This document shows positions 55,903-64,000 of a stretch of 64,000 nucleotides of DNA, one piece after another. The notes under the pieces are model-generated. The model searched no databases and had not been told where the DNA came from. It worked only from the letters and a program-made list of their open reading frames with translations. This stretch comes from Methanosphaerula subterraneus (GTDB lineage Archaea; Halobacteriota; Methanomicrobia; Methanomicrobiales; Methanospirillaceae): contig NZ_CP170508.1 in NCBI RefSeq assembly GCF_052055875.1, forward strand, positions 1,240,001 through 1,304,000, given 5' to 3'. The first letter of the stretch is position 1; every line of letters begins with the position of its first letter. Position numbers and translations under genes: made by a program.

Positions 55903-57831
55903 TTATACCGGCCTCATCCGTATCGTTTCACCACTCGTGTACCGCTTCAGCATCTCCTGGGCGATCGTGCTGCTCTTGGCCAGGTGGATCTCACCGGCAT
56001 CGCTGACGGTCGCGGTGAAGAGGTACTCCTTGCCGGCAAAGACATCGACGATCTTCCCGCTCTGATCGGGCGAGATGATCGAAAGGTGCTTACGATCCGT
56101 CCTGATCCGGATCCCTCCCTCTACCGGGAGATCCTCCTCGACAACCGGACGGGTCACCTCCAGTTCGGTCAGGGGGCGGATATCGATCCCGACGCCGACC
56201 TTGTTCACAATCGAGGCGACATTCTTTCCGCCCTTTCCGATCGCTGCAGGCACGTCCTTGTCCTCGATGTACACGACGGCCTTGCTGTCGCTGATCATCT
56301 TCACCTCGACCGGGCCCTCGGTGTACCTGCCGATCTCTCGCTGGATATCCTTGGCGACCATCCGCCATGCCGGCTTCTCCTCCGGGATCTCCGGCTCGAT
56401 CTCCACTTCTTCGAGCACAGGCTCTTCAACCATGCTTGAAGGGACCACCGGTTCAGGGACCGGTTCATGAACCGGAGCCACGCCAAGATTCACGGGCAGG
56501 ATGACGGTCTCGCCTTCTGATCTGAAGACCTCGAGCACCGGTCGACCGCTTTCGGCGTCGGTGACCGTTATCACCGGCAGGGGCCGGGTCTCGGCCGGCA
56601 TCGAGGCCGGAACCTTCAGCCCGAAACTCAGGTCATAGATGCTGCTGATATCCCCGTCACTGACGAAGATGATCGAGTTCACCACCTGGGAGAGGACACC
56701 AAAGTCCACCCGGTCTGAGAAACGCTGCAGGGCGGCGTGAACACTCTCTGCATGAAGAACTCCGATCATCCCGACCCCGGTCAACCGCATGTCTGAGAAG
56801 ATCCGGAAGTCTTCATGTTTGCGCAGTTCGTCATAGATCACATAGTCAGGCCGAAGCAGCAGCAGCATCTCGGAGGTCTTCTCCATGCTGCCGTCCAGGG
56901 CCGTATACTGAGTGATCAGGTCGGGCACCTGCATATCCCGCGGAGCCTCCATCGTCTTGACCACAGACCCCCGATCAGAGAGATGAATCGCGATGTTCTG
57001 AACCAGCGTGGTCTTGCCTGCTCCGGGTTCCCCGGCCAGCAGCACCCCCCGCTTCTCATCGGCCAGCCTCTTCTTGACGAGCTGTGCCTTCCGGTAATGC
57101 TCGAGCGATATATCGACCACCGGGCGGACCGCGGTGATCTCCATCCCATCAGAGAAGGGGCGGCGTGCAATGGCGATCCGCATCGACCCGATCTGCACGA
57201 CCGTGATCCCGCGCCCTTCGGATTCGACAAATCCGTCGGGATCCCGCTTTGCACGTTCAAGGATCTCCCGTGCCAGTCCGATCAGTTCATACTCGCTGGA
57301 AGGCTGGTCCCTGATCCGGACGAGCCGCTTCTCGGTGATCGAGCCCTTTCGGGCGTACGGGGGTACCCGTTCCTTGAGATAGACGGCCAGCGTCTGTTCA
57401 TCGAAGAACTGGTCGATGCCGAGGGGGGTGAAGTCGCCGATCTGCGGTTTCATATATTGTACATCGAGCCCCTTGGCCCTGGCCACCTCAGACTGCACAC
57501 TGTCACTGGTGATGAACTTTGCATTGTGCTCTATTGCCACGTTTCGGATCATCGCATCAATCTCTCCACCACTGGCCAGTTTCACCTGTTCGAGTGTCGG
57601 CCTGACACCCACAAACTGTATCTCTATCAATTTCTGCTCTGCCATTCTGCAGAGTTGCTGGAGTTCAGTCAGCCCGCTGAACCCAATCTCCCGTCCCTGA
57701 TTGGCCTGCGACTCAAGTTCAGCCACCACCGCTTCGGGTATTATTATTGTAGCGCCGGCATATTCTCCCTTTTTTATCATAGATGTGATGCGTCCATCAA
57801 TAACGACGCTCGTATCGGGCACCAGTTTCAT
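55903..57831 (-). CDS. PIN-domain/KH-domain ATPase (COG1855 type)
   Basis: The 642-residue protein is an archaeal fusion. An N-terminal PIN ribonuclease-like domain has VPDTSVVIDGRI (acidic D4/D10 region) and a later TSDSVQSEVAR. A PilT/secretion-type ATPase domain has Walker A LLAGEPGAGKTTLVQ (about 266-280) and YVIYDELRKHEDFRIFSD. A KH domain near 485-560 contains AAIGKGGKNVASIVNKVG. The combination suggests an RNA-binding and RNA-processing motor. The function is not established. It sits between hisI and leuS with short gaps. Confidence 0.9.
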   Translation of the reverse strand: MKLVPDTSVVIDGRITSMIKKGEYAGATIIIPEAVVAELESQANQGREIGFSGLTELQQLCRMAEQKLIEIQFVGVRPTLEQVKLASGGEIDAMIRNVAIEHNAKFITSDSVQSEVARAKGLDVQYMKPQIGDFTPLGIDQFFDEQTLAVYLKERVPPYARKGSITEKRLVRIRDQPSSEYELIGLAREILERAKRDPDGFVESEGRGITVVQIGSMRIAIARRPFSDGMEITAVRPVVDISLEHYRKAQLVKKRLADEKRGVLLAGEPGAGKTTLVQNIAIHLSDRGSVVKTMEAPRDMQVPDLITQYTALDGSMEKTSEMLLLLRPDYVIYDELRKHEDFRIFSDMRLTGVGMIGVLHAESVHAALQRFSDRVDFGVLSQVVNSIIFVSDGDISSIYDLSFGLKVPASMPAETRPLPVITVTDAESGRPVLEVFRSEGETVILPVNLGVAPVHEPVPEPVVPSSMVEEPVLEEVEIEPEIPEEKPAWRMVAKDIQREIGRYTEGPVEVKMISDSKAVVYIEDKDVPAAIGKGGKNVASIVNKVGVGIDIRPLTELEVTRPVVEEDLPVEGGIRIRTDRKHLSIISPDQSGKIVDVFAGKEYLFTATVSDAGEIHLAKSSTIAQEMLKRYTSGETIRMRPV

Positions 57832-57857
57832 AAAAAATCACCATAATTTAGAGGATA

Positions 57858-58223
57858 TTATTCTTTATTAGCATATACCTTATCAGGATTGAAGACCTTC
57901 TGCAGAATCTGCTCATCGTCGATCGTCCTGAAAAAACAGGACCGGTATCCCATGTGGCAGGCAGCCCCTTCCTGGTCGACCAGATAGAGAAGGCAGTCCT
58001 CATCACAGTCCACCAGGATCCGGTGCACATGCTGCAGATGGCCGCTCTCCTCACCCTTCTTCCAGATCCGCTGCCTGCTCCTGCTGAAGTAGTGGGCGAA
58101 CCCGGTCTCCTGAGTGAGGCTGACCGCTTCGTCATTCGCATAGGCGACCATCAGCACATCCTTTGTCTTCTGATCCTGGACAACCACCGGGACCAGGCCG
58201 TCTTCATTGAAGTGAAGTTCCAT
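57858..58223 (-). CDS. hisI: Phosphoribosyl-AMP cyclohydrolase
   Basis: The 121-residue enzyme performs the third step of histidine synthesis. Family motifs include VLMVAYANDEAVSLTQETGFAHYFSRSR, LWKKGEESGH-like RIWKKGEESGH, and the zinc-binding DCDEDCLLYLV and ACHMGYRSCFFR cysteines/histidine. No HisE domain is fused. It lies 4 bases after the prepilin peptidase and 26 bases before the PIN-KH ATPase, away from other his genes. Confidence 0.96.
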   Translation of the reverse strand: MELHFNEDGLVPVVVQDQKTKDVLMVAYANDEAVSLTQETGFAHYFSRSRQRIWKKGEESGHLQHVHRILVDCDEDCLLYLVDQEGAACHMGYRSCFFRTIDDEQILQKVFNPDKVYANKE

Positions 58224-58227
58224 ACAT

Positions 58228-59013
58228 TCAGACTCCTGCGATCATCCGCGCAAGCAGCCAGTAGATCGGATCCCCCACCGTCAGGGCCGTCAGAAACCCT
58301 GCCGTGATCGGGACGATGAACGGGACCGCGTATGAGATCCAGACTGTGCCGGCCATCTTATAGAGCCGCATCTCCTCGACATAATCAGCGGGGTGAAGGC
58401 GGAGGTTTCTGGTGTAGACCCGCTGTCTGCCCGTCAGCATCCTCTTCAGCGTCTCAAAGAACCCGAAGTACCGGCGCTGCAGGGTGCCGTTCTTAAGAGA
58501 GAACTCCTCCATCACGAACCCGTAGGACCGGGTCAGGTCCGCACTGCCGACCGGAAAACCCATGAACTGGCAGAGGAGCGGACCGTTATTTCCTCTGGTC
58601 CGGTTGATGAAAAAGATCCCGACGGGGGCGATCAGGGCGAAGATCAGGGAGTCGACCAGCACTGAGAACGGGAAGAAGCCGGTCGCAGTATACCCGAGCA
58701 GCGGTTGAACCGGAAAGGTCGGGACCAGCAGCGAGATGAAGATCAGGGCCCAGGCGTCCGCCCCGCCGAAGAGGCCGAACGAGGCGCAGAGGTAGAAGAA
58801 ACCTGAAAAGATCAGTGCTGCGATCAGGTATCGGCCGCCGAGCGTCCAGTCGGGCAGGGTCAGGTACGAGATAACGGCGGCGGGGACCGAGATGATCAGC
58901 ATCGGGTACCAGGTCCGAAACGGTACACGCCGATCCCTGATATCGAGGACCGAGGCGTACAGCAGTGTGAGCCCGATCGCCACTGCCGCGATCAAAAGCG
59001 GGAGTATCATCAT
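58228..59013 (-). CDS. Type IV prepilin/archaellin-type peptidase (A24 family)
   Basis: The 261-residue integral membrane aspartic protease has the two catalytic aspartates, D24 in SVLDIRDRRVP and D86 in FGGADAWAL (GxGD-type motif). It has about six helices and an extra cytoplasmic loop region (about 150-215) with basic segments. It would cut class III signal peptides of archaellins or pilins. No substrate is adjacent. Confidence 0.87.
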   Translation of the reverse strand: MMILPLLIAAVAIGLTLLYASVLDIRDRRVPFRTWYPMLIISVPAAVISYLTLPDWTLGGRYLIAALIFSGFFYLCASFGLFGGADAWALIFISLLVPTFPVQPLLGYTATGFFPFSVLVDSLIFALIAPVGIFFINRTRGNNGPLLCQFMGFPVGSADLTRSYGFVMEEFSLKNGTLQRRYFGFFETLKRMLTGRQRVYTRNLRLHPADYVEEMRLYKMAGTVWISYAVPFIVPITAGFLTALTVGDPIYWLLARMIAGV

Positions 59014-59141
59014 GATCTGCAGATAGTGCTTGTCTGTATTCCGGTTTATGTCTAGTGCTCACGCTGAAAAAACAGGAGGTGCTGGCAGCATTGAAACCAA
59101 AAAGAGAGGTATGGTGCAGGGGGGATCAAAAACCCTGCTGT

Positions 59142-60533
59142 TCAGTTGGAGAGAGTGAAGGAGTCGATGTTCTCGTTCCCGAACGAGAAGACCTTCAGCA
59201 CATGAGTACCCTTGCTCAGGTGAACCGAGACGGCCGGAGAGGTCGCGAAACGGTCCATGCTGGAGGTCTGCCGGAACCAGGCCGTGGCACTGACCGATTT
59301 ATCATTGTCATCGGTGACGACGACATACTGTTTGTCCGAGACCGCCGCAGCGCGGAAGGTGAGTTGATAGGTGCCGTCCTGAGGAACGGTCACGGTGTAC
59401 TTCAGCCAGTCGCCGTACCTGAGGTTTGAGATATAGTAGAACTTTTCAGTCGCGTTCCGCTCGATCTTCACACCGCCGACACGGTAGATGCTGTACGTGT
59501 TGGAGGAGCCGGCATAGTGGTAGCCCACCCCTTCGCCACCCATATCATAGTCCTCTGCCTCGATCTGGCAGGGGAGGATGTGTCCTACATAGGGAACCTG
59601 GTAGGCACCCGCAGGGGTTGTCGAGGTGGTGTTTGGCTTAGTGTTTGGCGTGGTGGTTGTAGTGGTCGTGACCGGCTTTACAGAGTTATTCCATGCCGTA
59701 CTTCCCGCAGACCCCTTCACCAGCGGGTGCTTGTCCACGTTGCCCGAGTTCAGCGTGTAGGCAGCGGTGGAGATGCCGTTCTCCGCCTTATCTGCATTGA
59801 CCTGGGAGAACCCGTCCCCATCAGGCGTGGCCCAGTAGTTGCCACCGGTGGCAGACCCGCCGATGATGTTCCTGCCGCTGGCCACCGATCCGCTCCAGGT
59901 GTTGGTCCCGGTCGATCCGGCAAACCCGACATTCTTGGCATTGTTCAGGTCATTATTTGTGATGGTATTGCCTGAGGACGAGACAAGGGAGATCCCCTCA
60001 CACTCGTTCCCCGAGATCCGGTTTCCGCTGATGGTCGCCCCGGTCGATGAAGTGAGCACGAGCCCATAGGTGTTGCCGCGCAGGACGTTGCCGGCGATCG
60101 AGACACCAGTGCCCGGGTTCAAGGAGATGCCGAAGTGGTTGCTCGTGGCGTCCACATTCCTGATAGACCCCTGCTTTGCACCCCAGTAGTAGACGCCGAA
60201 GTACCAGTCCCGAACCACGATGTTGCGAACACTCACATTGCTCAGTGTGGACGCGCCGTGTACGAGCACACCGCACGAGTTGCCGGCATCTTTTCCTGAG
60301 ATCACGTGCCCGTTTCCTTCAAGCGTTACGTCAGAGGACCGGATCTCAATACAGACCGGTTCGCTGGTGCTGGTGATATCCTTCTGCAGTACATAGGTTC
60401 CGGGGCTGTCGATCACAACCGGGCCGGTCACGTCGACCGCCGATACCGGAGAGACGAGGAGCAGCCCGGCAACGAGCAGTCCCAGCACCACGCCAATTGT
60501 TATTCTGGTTCTCAAATTCCCGTTCATCTTCAC
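59142..60533 (-). CDS. Secreted right-handed beta-helix (NosD-like) protein with carbohydrate-binding module
   Basis: The 463-residue protein has a signal peptide (about residues 8-32), a parallel beta-helix of NosD/PbH1 type repeats (about 60-235, for example NHFGISLNPGTGVSIAGNVLRGNTYGL), a Thr-rich linker (about 285-310) and a CBM6-like beta-sandwich (about 320-463, beginning 'CQIEAEDYDMGGEGVGYH'). It lacks a membrane anchor. It probably binds or processes polysaccharide at the cell surface. The C-terminal module is of the same type as that of the NHL protein at 746-2641. Confidence 0.88.
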   Translation of the reverse strand: MKMNGNLRTRITIGVVLGLLVAGLLLVSPVSAVDVTGPVVIDSPGTYVLQKDITSTSEPVCIEIRSSDVTLEGNGHVISGKDAGNSCGVLVHGASTLSNVSVRNIVVRDWYFGVYYWGAKQGSIRNVDATSNHFGISLNPGTGVSIAGNVLRGNTYGLVLTSSTGATISGNRISGNECEGISLVSSSGNTITNNDLNNAKNVGFAGSTGTNTWSGSVASGRNIIGGSATGGNYWATPDGDGFSQVNADKAENGISTAAYTLNSGNVDKHPLVKGSAGSTAWNNSVKPVTTTTTTTPNTKPNTTSTTPAGAYQVPYVGHILPCQIEAEDYDMGGEGVGYHYAGSSNTYSIYRVGGVKIERNATEKFYYISNLRYGDWLKYTVTVPQDGTYQLTFRAAAVSDKQYVVVTDDNDKSVSATAWFRQTSSMDRFATSPAVSVHLSKGTHVLKVFSFGNENIDSFTLSN

Positions 60534-60744
60534 TCCAGATGCGCTTGCCTGTACATGAATATAAGAGTCACTGGAAAAACCTCAAAAGAATACCAGTGAG
60601 AATATATCAGTATTTGTTACCCGCGCATATTAGTGTTATGATTTTACCAACACCCCAGATCTCATAGAATAGAGCAAAATATTCGATATTTAAAGGAATT
60701 ATGAGAATATTGACGAGATATGAGACTGAACACTGCGCCAGGAA

Positions 60745-61308
60745 TCACTGACCGGAGAGGCGACTGCTGATCTCACGGGTGAGGAGATCCATCGCCTCGA
60801 GTTCACGCGGACCGCCACAACGCCGGACGATTGCATGGTGATGATCGATCAACTGCTTCAGCCAGGGATCCCTGGTGACGCAGTACCTGGTCGCGTGCAC
60901 CGTAGCCTCTATCACGCTGGAGAAACCGCGATTCACCGGATAGACCTGCAGATCGCAGATCTCTTCGGCGATCGGGATCAGGTTCACCAGCAGCGTCGCC
61001 CCGGCCTTCCGGACCACCTCCACCGAGAAGGCTGCCCAGGCCTCGGCATCGGCCAGCCGGCACATGCTGATCCCGCCGGCTGTGAACTGCAGAAACGCCT
61101 CAGGCGCCGGATCAGAGAACGCAGTCTGGACATAGAGGACCGGATCATGGGTCAGGTTCGCAACAAGCCAGCGGTCCCGCTCGACCAGTTCCGCCGTATG
61201 GCTCGTCAGGTACAGCGCCGCCTGCAGGGTACCTGCACGTGCAATGACCCCGACCGGAGCGGCGTTCATCGCGGTGGTCGCAATCACCTCGTTGATCCCC
61301 TCCCTCAT
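60745..61308 (-). CDS. DUF447 family archaeal protein
   Basis: The 187-residue protein matches DUF447 (COG2457): MREGINEVIATTAMNAAPVGVIAR at the start, then VANLTHDPVLYVQTAF and AICDLQVYPVNRGFSSVIEATVHATRY. The fold is thought to be flavin-reductase-like. ATG 61308 overlaps the stop of the upstream CitG-like gene (TGATG). The frame extends upstream only as out-of-frame sequence. Relatives occur in tetrahydromethanopterin-related gene clusters of methylotrophs, as I recall. Confidence 0.87.
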   Translation of the reverse strand: MREGINEVIATTAMNAAPVGVIARAGTLQAALYLTSHTAELVERDRWLVANLTHDPVLYVQTAFSDPAPEAFLQFTAGGISMCRLADAEAWAAFSVEVVRKAGATLLVNLIPIAEEICDLQVYPVNRGFSSVIEATVHATRYCVTRDPWLKQLIDHHHAIVRRCGGPRELEAMDLLTREISSRLSGQ

Positions 61309-62111
61309 CAGCCCCACTGCCAGCCCTCCCCGAGCGCCGTATAGATCGCAGCGATCGTGATATCGGCGAGTGAACCGGGATTGACCTTCTCCTGTATACA
61401 CCAGGCGTCGAGCGATTCGACGGACTTCTGCCCCCGCAGGACCTCGGCTGCCATCAACCGGGTCTGTTCGGCCTTCGCCCGCCCGAACTTCTTGACGATG
61501 AAGGAGTCCTGCTCGGTGGCGAGCAGGTTCAGAAACGCCGCCGGGATCGCAGAGCGCGCGTCATCCGATGCGAGCAGGAGGTCTGCGGTGCGCCGGGTCA
61601 GGGTGAATCCGTTCACCCACTCGCGGGCGACCATGTCCTTCTCTGCAGAGTAGACCATCAGGTCGTAGAGGGTCATCCCCCGGGCATGAATCTGCTCTGT
61701 AGCAGCCGGGTCATGCACATCGAGTTCGTCCTCGGCACAGACCCGCACCTCGGTCATCCCGAACGCACGATAGAACTCGATCGCGTCCTGGACCGTCGTC
61801 GTTCCGATCTCCCGGGCCGCCCCGGGGATATCGCCCCCACAGACCAGCGGCATCAGCAGGATGAACGCACCGAAATGGGTATTTCCCCCCCGATGGGAGG
61901 AGGTGGCCTGCACGGCCTCGCGGATCAGCGTACCGATCCCGGCAGCCCGCCGCTCCGCCCGCTCGAGGACGGGCCTGACCATCAGGGTCGACGCGAGGAA
62001 GTGTTCCAGCCGGGTGTCAGGATAGTCATGGCAGCGGTCGACATTCCCCGGCTTGGGGGAGGCACAGACCTCGAGCATCATCGCCAGCTGCGCCTGCTCA
62101 GCCAGGCTCAC
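61308..62111 (-). CDS. Triphosphoribosyl-dephospho-CoA synthase (CitG/MdcB) family protein
   Basis: The 267-residue protein of COG1767 has SPKPGNVDRCHDY (conserved N-terminal phosphate-binding segment), SSHRGGNTHFGAFILLMPL and the C-terminal KVNPGSLADITIAAIYTAL. In bacteria the family makes the citrate- or malonate-lyase prosthetic group. No lyase is known in methanogens, so a different role, possibly in methanopterin synthesis, is more likely here. It is the middle gene of a three-gene operon: 3 bases after marker 9 and overlapping DUF447. Confidence 0.88.
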   Translation of the reverse strand: MSLAEQAQLAMMLEVCASPKPGNVDRCHDYPDTRLEHFLASTLMVRPVLERAERRAAGIGTLIREAVQATSSHRGGNTHFGAFILLMPLVCGGDIPGAAREIGTTTVQDAIEFYRAFGMTEVRVCAEDELDVHDPAATEQIHARGMTLYDLMVYSAEKDMVAREWVNGFTLTRRTADLLLASDDARSAIPAAFLNLLATEQDSFIVKKFGRAKAEQTRLMAAEVLRGQKSVESLDAWCIQEKVNPGSLADITIAAIYTALGEGWQWG

Positions 62112-62114
62112 CCG

Positions 62115-63233
62115 TTACACCTCATCAAAGATCCGGTCCATCAGCCTGTCGGCGAGCCGATGCTTGTAGCGCATATAGTCCTTCTTGGTGAGACCGATCT
62201 GCTGGATCGTCATGTCCCTGAACATGCAGGGGGATGACGACTTGCAGCACCAGGCCAGCGACCCGAAACAGGTGTGGTTCCCCTCCTTGAGCGGAGTTGC
62301 CTCGACTCCCTGCTGCTTGAATTGCTGGTACTCGTCCCGGGTCATCCCGATCTTCTCCAGCATCGGGAGGAGCGGACAGTCCTTGACCGGCATACAGCAG
62401 AAGGTCAGGGCACGAATATCCCCGCCCCTGCAGAGCTGCTTGGGGGAGTTGTACCACCCCTCCTCATCGGCGTACCGGGTGATCGCGGCATCGAGGCCGG
62501 CGAGGGTCCGTTCATCGGCCTGCCGTGCCAGCGAGACGAGATCCGCTCCATGGGTGAACATGTCGCGCATCTTGTCGAAGGTGGTGATGGAGTTGTTGGC
62601 GATCAGCGTCAGCGGACAGGAGTTCCTGATCTGCCGGAGCTTGGAGTAGCCGTAGTCCATCAGGTCCACGTGCAGGATATCGGCCCCGGCCTTCCAGAGC
62701 CGTTTCGCCAGCACACGGTCATCGAGGACGACGCCGGCCCGGATCTTCACTGAGACCACAACCCCGTTCTTCTTCAGAGCGCGGATGATCGCATCGAGTT
62801 TGTCCGGATGTTCGAGCAGGTACTGCCCTGCGCCGGCCTCCATCATCTCCGGCTGGCGACAGTGGGCATCGACCTCGTAGATCACCCGGGTTCCGAACGC
62901 TTCGGCGATGCGCGCGAACGCTTCAGGGGTCGACCCGCGGAGGTTCAGACCGATCACCAGGTCCGATCCTTCCAGCAGTTTGAGCTCCTCTGACAGTGCC
63001 TCCACCGGGTCCAGATAGATGAACTCGGTCCGTCCCTGCGCAACCAGCCTCTCTGATGCCTCCATCGTCGGTTGATCGATGGAGAATCCGCCAAGAAATG
63101 CAACACCGACATGGGCCGCCCGGGCTGCCGCATATGCACCATCGACCACCCCGGCCATCGATGCCAGGGCCACCGGAGTCTTGACGACCTGACCATTGAT
63201 CAGGAGTTCGAATCGCTCATACTGCTCGCTCAT
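62115..63233 (-). CDS. Methanogenesis marker 9 domain protein (DUS-like barrel)
   Basis: The 372-residue protein has an N-terminal TIM barrel resembling dihydrouridine synthase/dihydroorotate dehydrogenase (VKTPVALASMAGVVDG, VIGLNLRGSTPEA, VVSVKIRAGV, ILHVDLMDYG, LIANNSITTF). A C-terminal cysteine-rich domain (about 270-345: CRGGDIRALTFCCMPVKDCPL, then CFGSLAWCCKSSSPC) is typical of methanogenesis marker protein 9. It is present in methanogens generally, with undetermined function. The cysteines may hold a cluster. First gene of the operon with the CitG-like and DUF447 genes. Confidence 0.9.
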   Translation of the reverse strand: MSEQYERFELLINGQVVKTPVALASMAGVVDGAYAAARAAHVGVAFLGGFSIDQPTMEASERLVAQGRTEFIYLDPVEALSEELKLLEGSDLVIGLNLRGSTPEAFARIAEAFGTRVIYEVDAHCRQPEMMEAGAGQYLLEHPDKLDAIIRALKKNGVVVSVKIRAGVVLDDRVLAKRLWKAGADILHVDLMDYGYSKLRQIRNSCPLTLIANNSITTFDKMRDMFTHGADLVSLARQADERTLAGLDAAITRYADEEGWYNSPKQLCRGGDIRALTFCCMPVKDCPLLPMLEKIGMTRDEYQQFKQQGVEATPLKEGNHTCFGSLAWCCKSSSPCMFRDMTIQQIGLTKKDYMRYKHRLADRLMDRIFDEV

Positions 63234-63275
63234 GTGGTGATACTCATTAGGTTTTTGGTGACATAGTATTTTGGG

Positions 63276-63728
63276 TCAGAGGGAGAGGAGGGTGTACCCC
63301 TCTTTGGACCGCTGCAGCGGTATCTCCGCCCTGCACTCCTCGATGGAGATCCCCGGGCAGGTCCCGTATGCAGAGATCACCTTCTCCCAGGGGACCAGGT
63401 AGGCCTCGTTCGCCTTTCCCGGCCCTGGTCGGAACTCGACGGCCAGGTATCCCCGTCGGCCGGTCTTCTTCATGAACGCGGAGATCCCGTCGACCTGGTG
63501 GACATTGTGCTTGTCGGCATGGAAGTGCTGGGAAAAGTAGACCTTCTTCCCCTGCAGGGACTTGCACTCCACCGAGAGGTAATACTTCGGATCGAGCGAG
63601 TCGACCAGCACGTCCACGTACTGCATATTGAATTTCTGCTGCTTGAGCCGGTAGGCAAACCCCTGCAGCCCCTTCTCGGCGAAGTACCGGTTGAAGCAGT
63701 GAACCACCTCCCGCTCGAAGTCTCCCAT
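63276..63728 (-). CDS. Putative PD-(D/E)xK nuclease, Holliday-junction-resolvase-like
   Basis: The 150-residue protein begins FEREVVHCFNRYFAEKG and continues with VDVLVDSLDPKYYLSVECKS, matching the core E...D...ExK pattern of Hjc-like archaeal nucleases (E5, D40-41 region, E54 and K56 by rough count). QVDGISAFMKKTGRRGYLAVEFR resembles the conserved strand after the active site. It could resolve junctions or be a restriction-like nuclease, and I cannot separate these by eye. It stands 42 bases before the marker 9 gene on the same strand. Confidence 0.75.
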   Translation of the reverse strand: MGDFEREVVHCFNRYFAEKGLQGFAYRLKQQKFNMQYVDVLVDSLDPKYYLSVECKSLQGKKVYFSQHFHADKHNVHQVDGISAFMKKTGRRGYLAVEFRPGPGKANEAYLVPWEKVISAYGTCPGISIEECRAEIPLQRSKEGYTLLSL

Positions 63729-63770
63729 ACATAATTATTCGTCCCCTGATCAAAAAAAACGGATTGGTAA

Positions 63771-63780
63771 TATTTTTTAG
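63771..63780 (+). promoter_or_regulatory. TATA box for cfbA
   Basis: TATTTTTTAG is centred about 30 bases before ATG 63805 and has no ribosome binding site after it, fitting a leaderless transcript. It lies within the divergent region with the nuclease gene. Confidence 0.5.
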
Positions 63781-63804
63781 ATCAGAATGGGTACACAGTA
63801 CTAC

Positions 63805-64000
63805 ATGAGTACCAAAGGATTACTACTGGTCGGACACGGCTCCAAGTTACAATATAATAAAGAACTGATCCTCGAGACCGGGAAGATGATCGCTGCAAAG
63901 TCCTCAGAGTATATGGTAAAGTGCGGATTCATGTCGATGAACGAGCCGAGCGTCGAGGATATGCTCGAGGAGTTCTCACACGCATCCATCGACGTCCTCG
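63805..64000 (+). CDS. cfbA: Sirohydrochlorin nickelochelatase, N-terminal part (cut by window end)
   Basis: The 65 visible residues begin MSTKGLLLVGHGSKLQYNKEL, the classical start of small CbiX chelatases with the metal-binding histidine in VGHGSK. FMSMNEPSVEDML is the following conserved segment. In methanogens this homodimeric enzyme inserts nickel into sirohydrochlorin for coenzyme F430, upstream of the CfbB step encoded at 19230, and can also insert cobalt. The in-frame ATG 63787 is possible, but the TATA box spacing favours 63805. Confidence 0.9.
   Translation, partial: MSTKGLLLVGHGSKLQYNKELILETGKMIAAKSSEYMVKCGFMSMNEPSVEDMLEEFSHASIDVL

Overview
The window is chromosomal DNA from a methanogenic archaeon, most likely of the order Methanomicrobiales. 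A Methanosphaerula- or Methanoregula-like genus is my guess from memory of gene content, not a computed placement. The evidence is an archaeal rRNA operon, archaeal replication and translation genes (TOPRIM primase DnaG, archaeal MetRS and LeuRS), coenzyme F420 and F430 biosynthesis genes (cofE, cfbB, and the start of cfbA at the right edge), a methanogenesis-marker-9 protein, and many genes with a TATA box about 25-30 nt before the start codon.

Layout. 1-3629: surface and membrane proteins (a NEW3-domain anchor protein, an NHL-repeat protein with a carbohydrate-binding module, an integral membrane protein). 3776-4290: a decayed methyltransferase remnant. 4376-9586 (minus): rRNA operon in transcription order 16S, a spacer tRNA, 23S, tRNA-Cys, 5S, 5S. 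It is preceded at 9793-10056 by three promoter copies spaced exactly 110 bp apart. 10501-15303 (minus): coiled-coil protein, smc, scpA. 15455-20603 (plus): glyA-folD-folP-cofE, overlapping end to end, then cfbB. 20665-31468: a TIM-barrel isomerase-like protein, tRNA-Thr, small enzymes, a CDF metal transporter, a polyferredoxin-like membrane protein, a methyltransferase, a hybrid REC-GAF-PAS-histidine kinase, and ferredoxin and flavodoxin genes. 31831-38520: an ABC exporter, a lactate-permease-family transporter, a cation/proton antiporter and a ferredoxin. 38566-41446 (minus): the two-gene SufC/SufB iron-sulfur assembly system and a solitary DNA adenine methylase. 41507-44690: two tandem paralogues of a Thr/Pro-rich, membrane-anchored protein, duplicated with their promoters. 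44959-55889: dnaG, a UPF0058 protein, a HEAT-repeat protein, metG, a radical SAM protein, tRNA-Arg, a DUF473 protein, a PAC2-family protein, leuS. 55903-63728 (minus): PIN-KH ATPase, hisI, prepilin peptidase, a beta-helix surface protein, then the cluster marker 9, CitG-like and DUF447, and a putative nuclease. 63805-end: cfbA, cut by the window edge.

Functionally the window combines information processing (rRNA, SMC, primase, two aminoacyl-tRNA synthetases) with methanogen cofactor supply (one-carbon/pterin, F420, F430) and a scattered cell-surface complement. The observations I rate highest are: the 16S-23S spacer tRNA, which has an alanine-type body (G3-U70, A73) but a UGU threonine anticodon; the 110-bp periodic rRNA promoter array; a UPF0058 gene that appears to start at AUU; and the duplicated surface-protein locus with an 11-residue repeat and a shared inverted repeat at the predicted transcription start. 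I saw no CRISPR array, intact insertion sequence or complete prophage.
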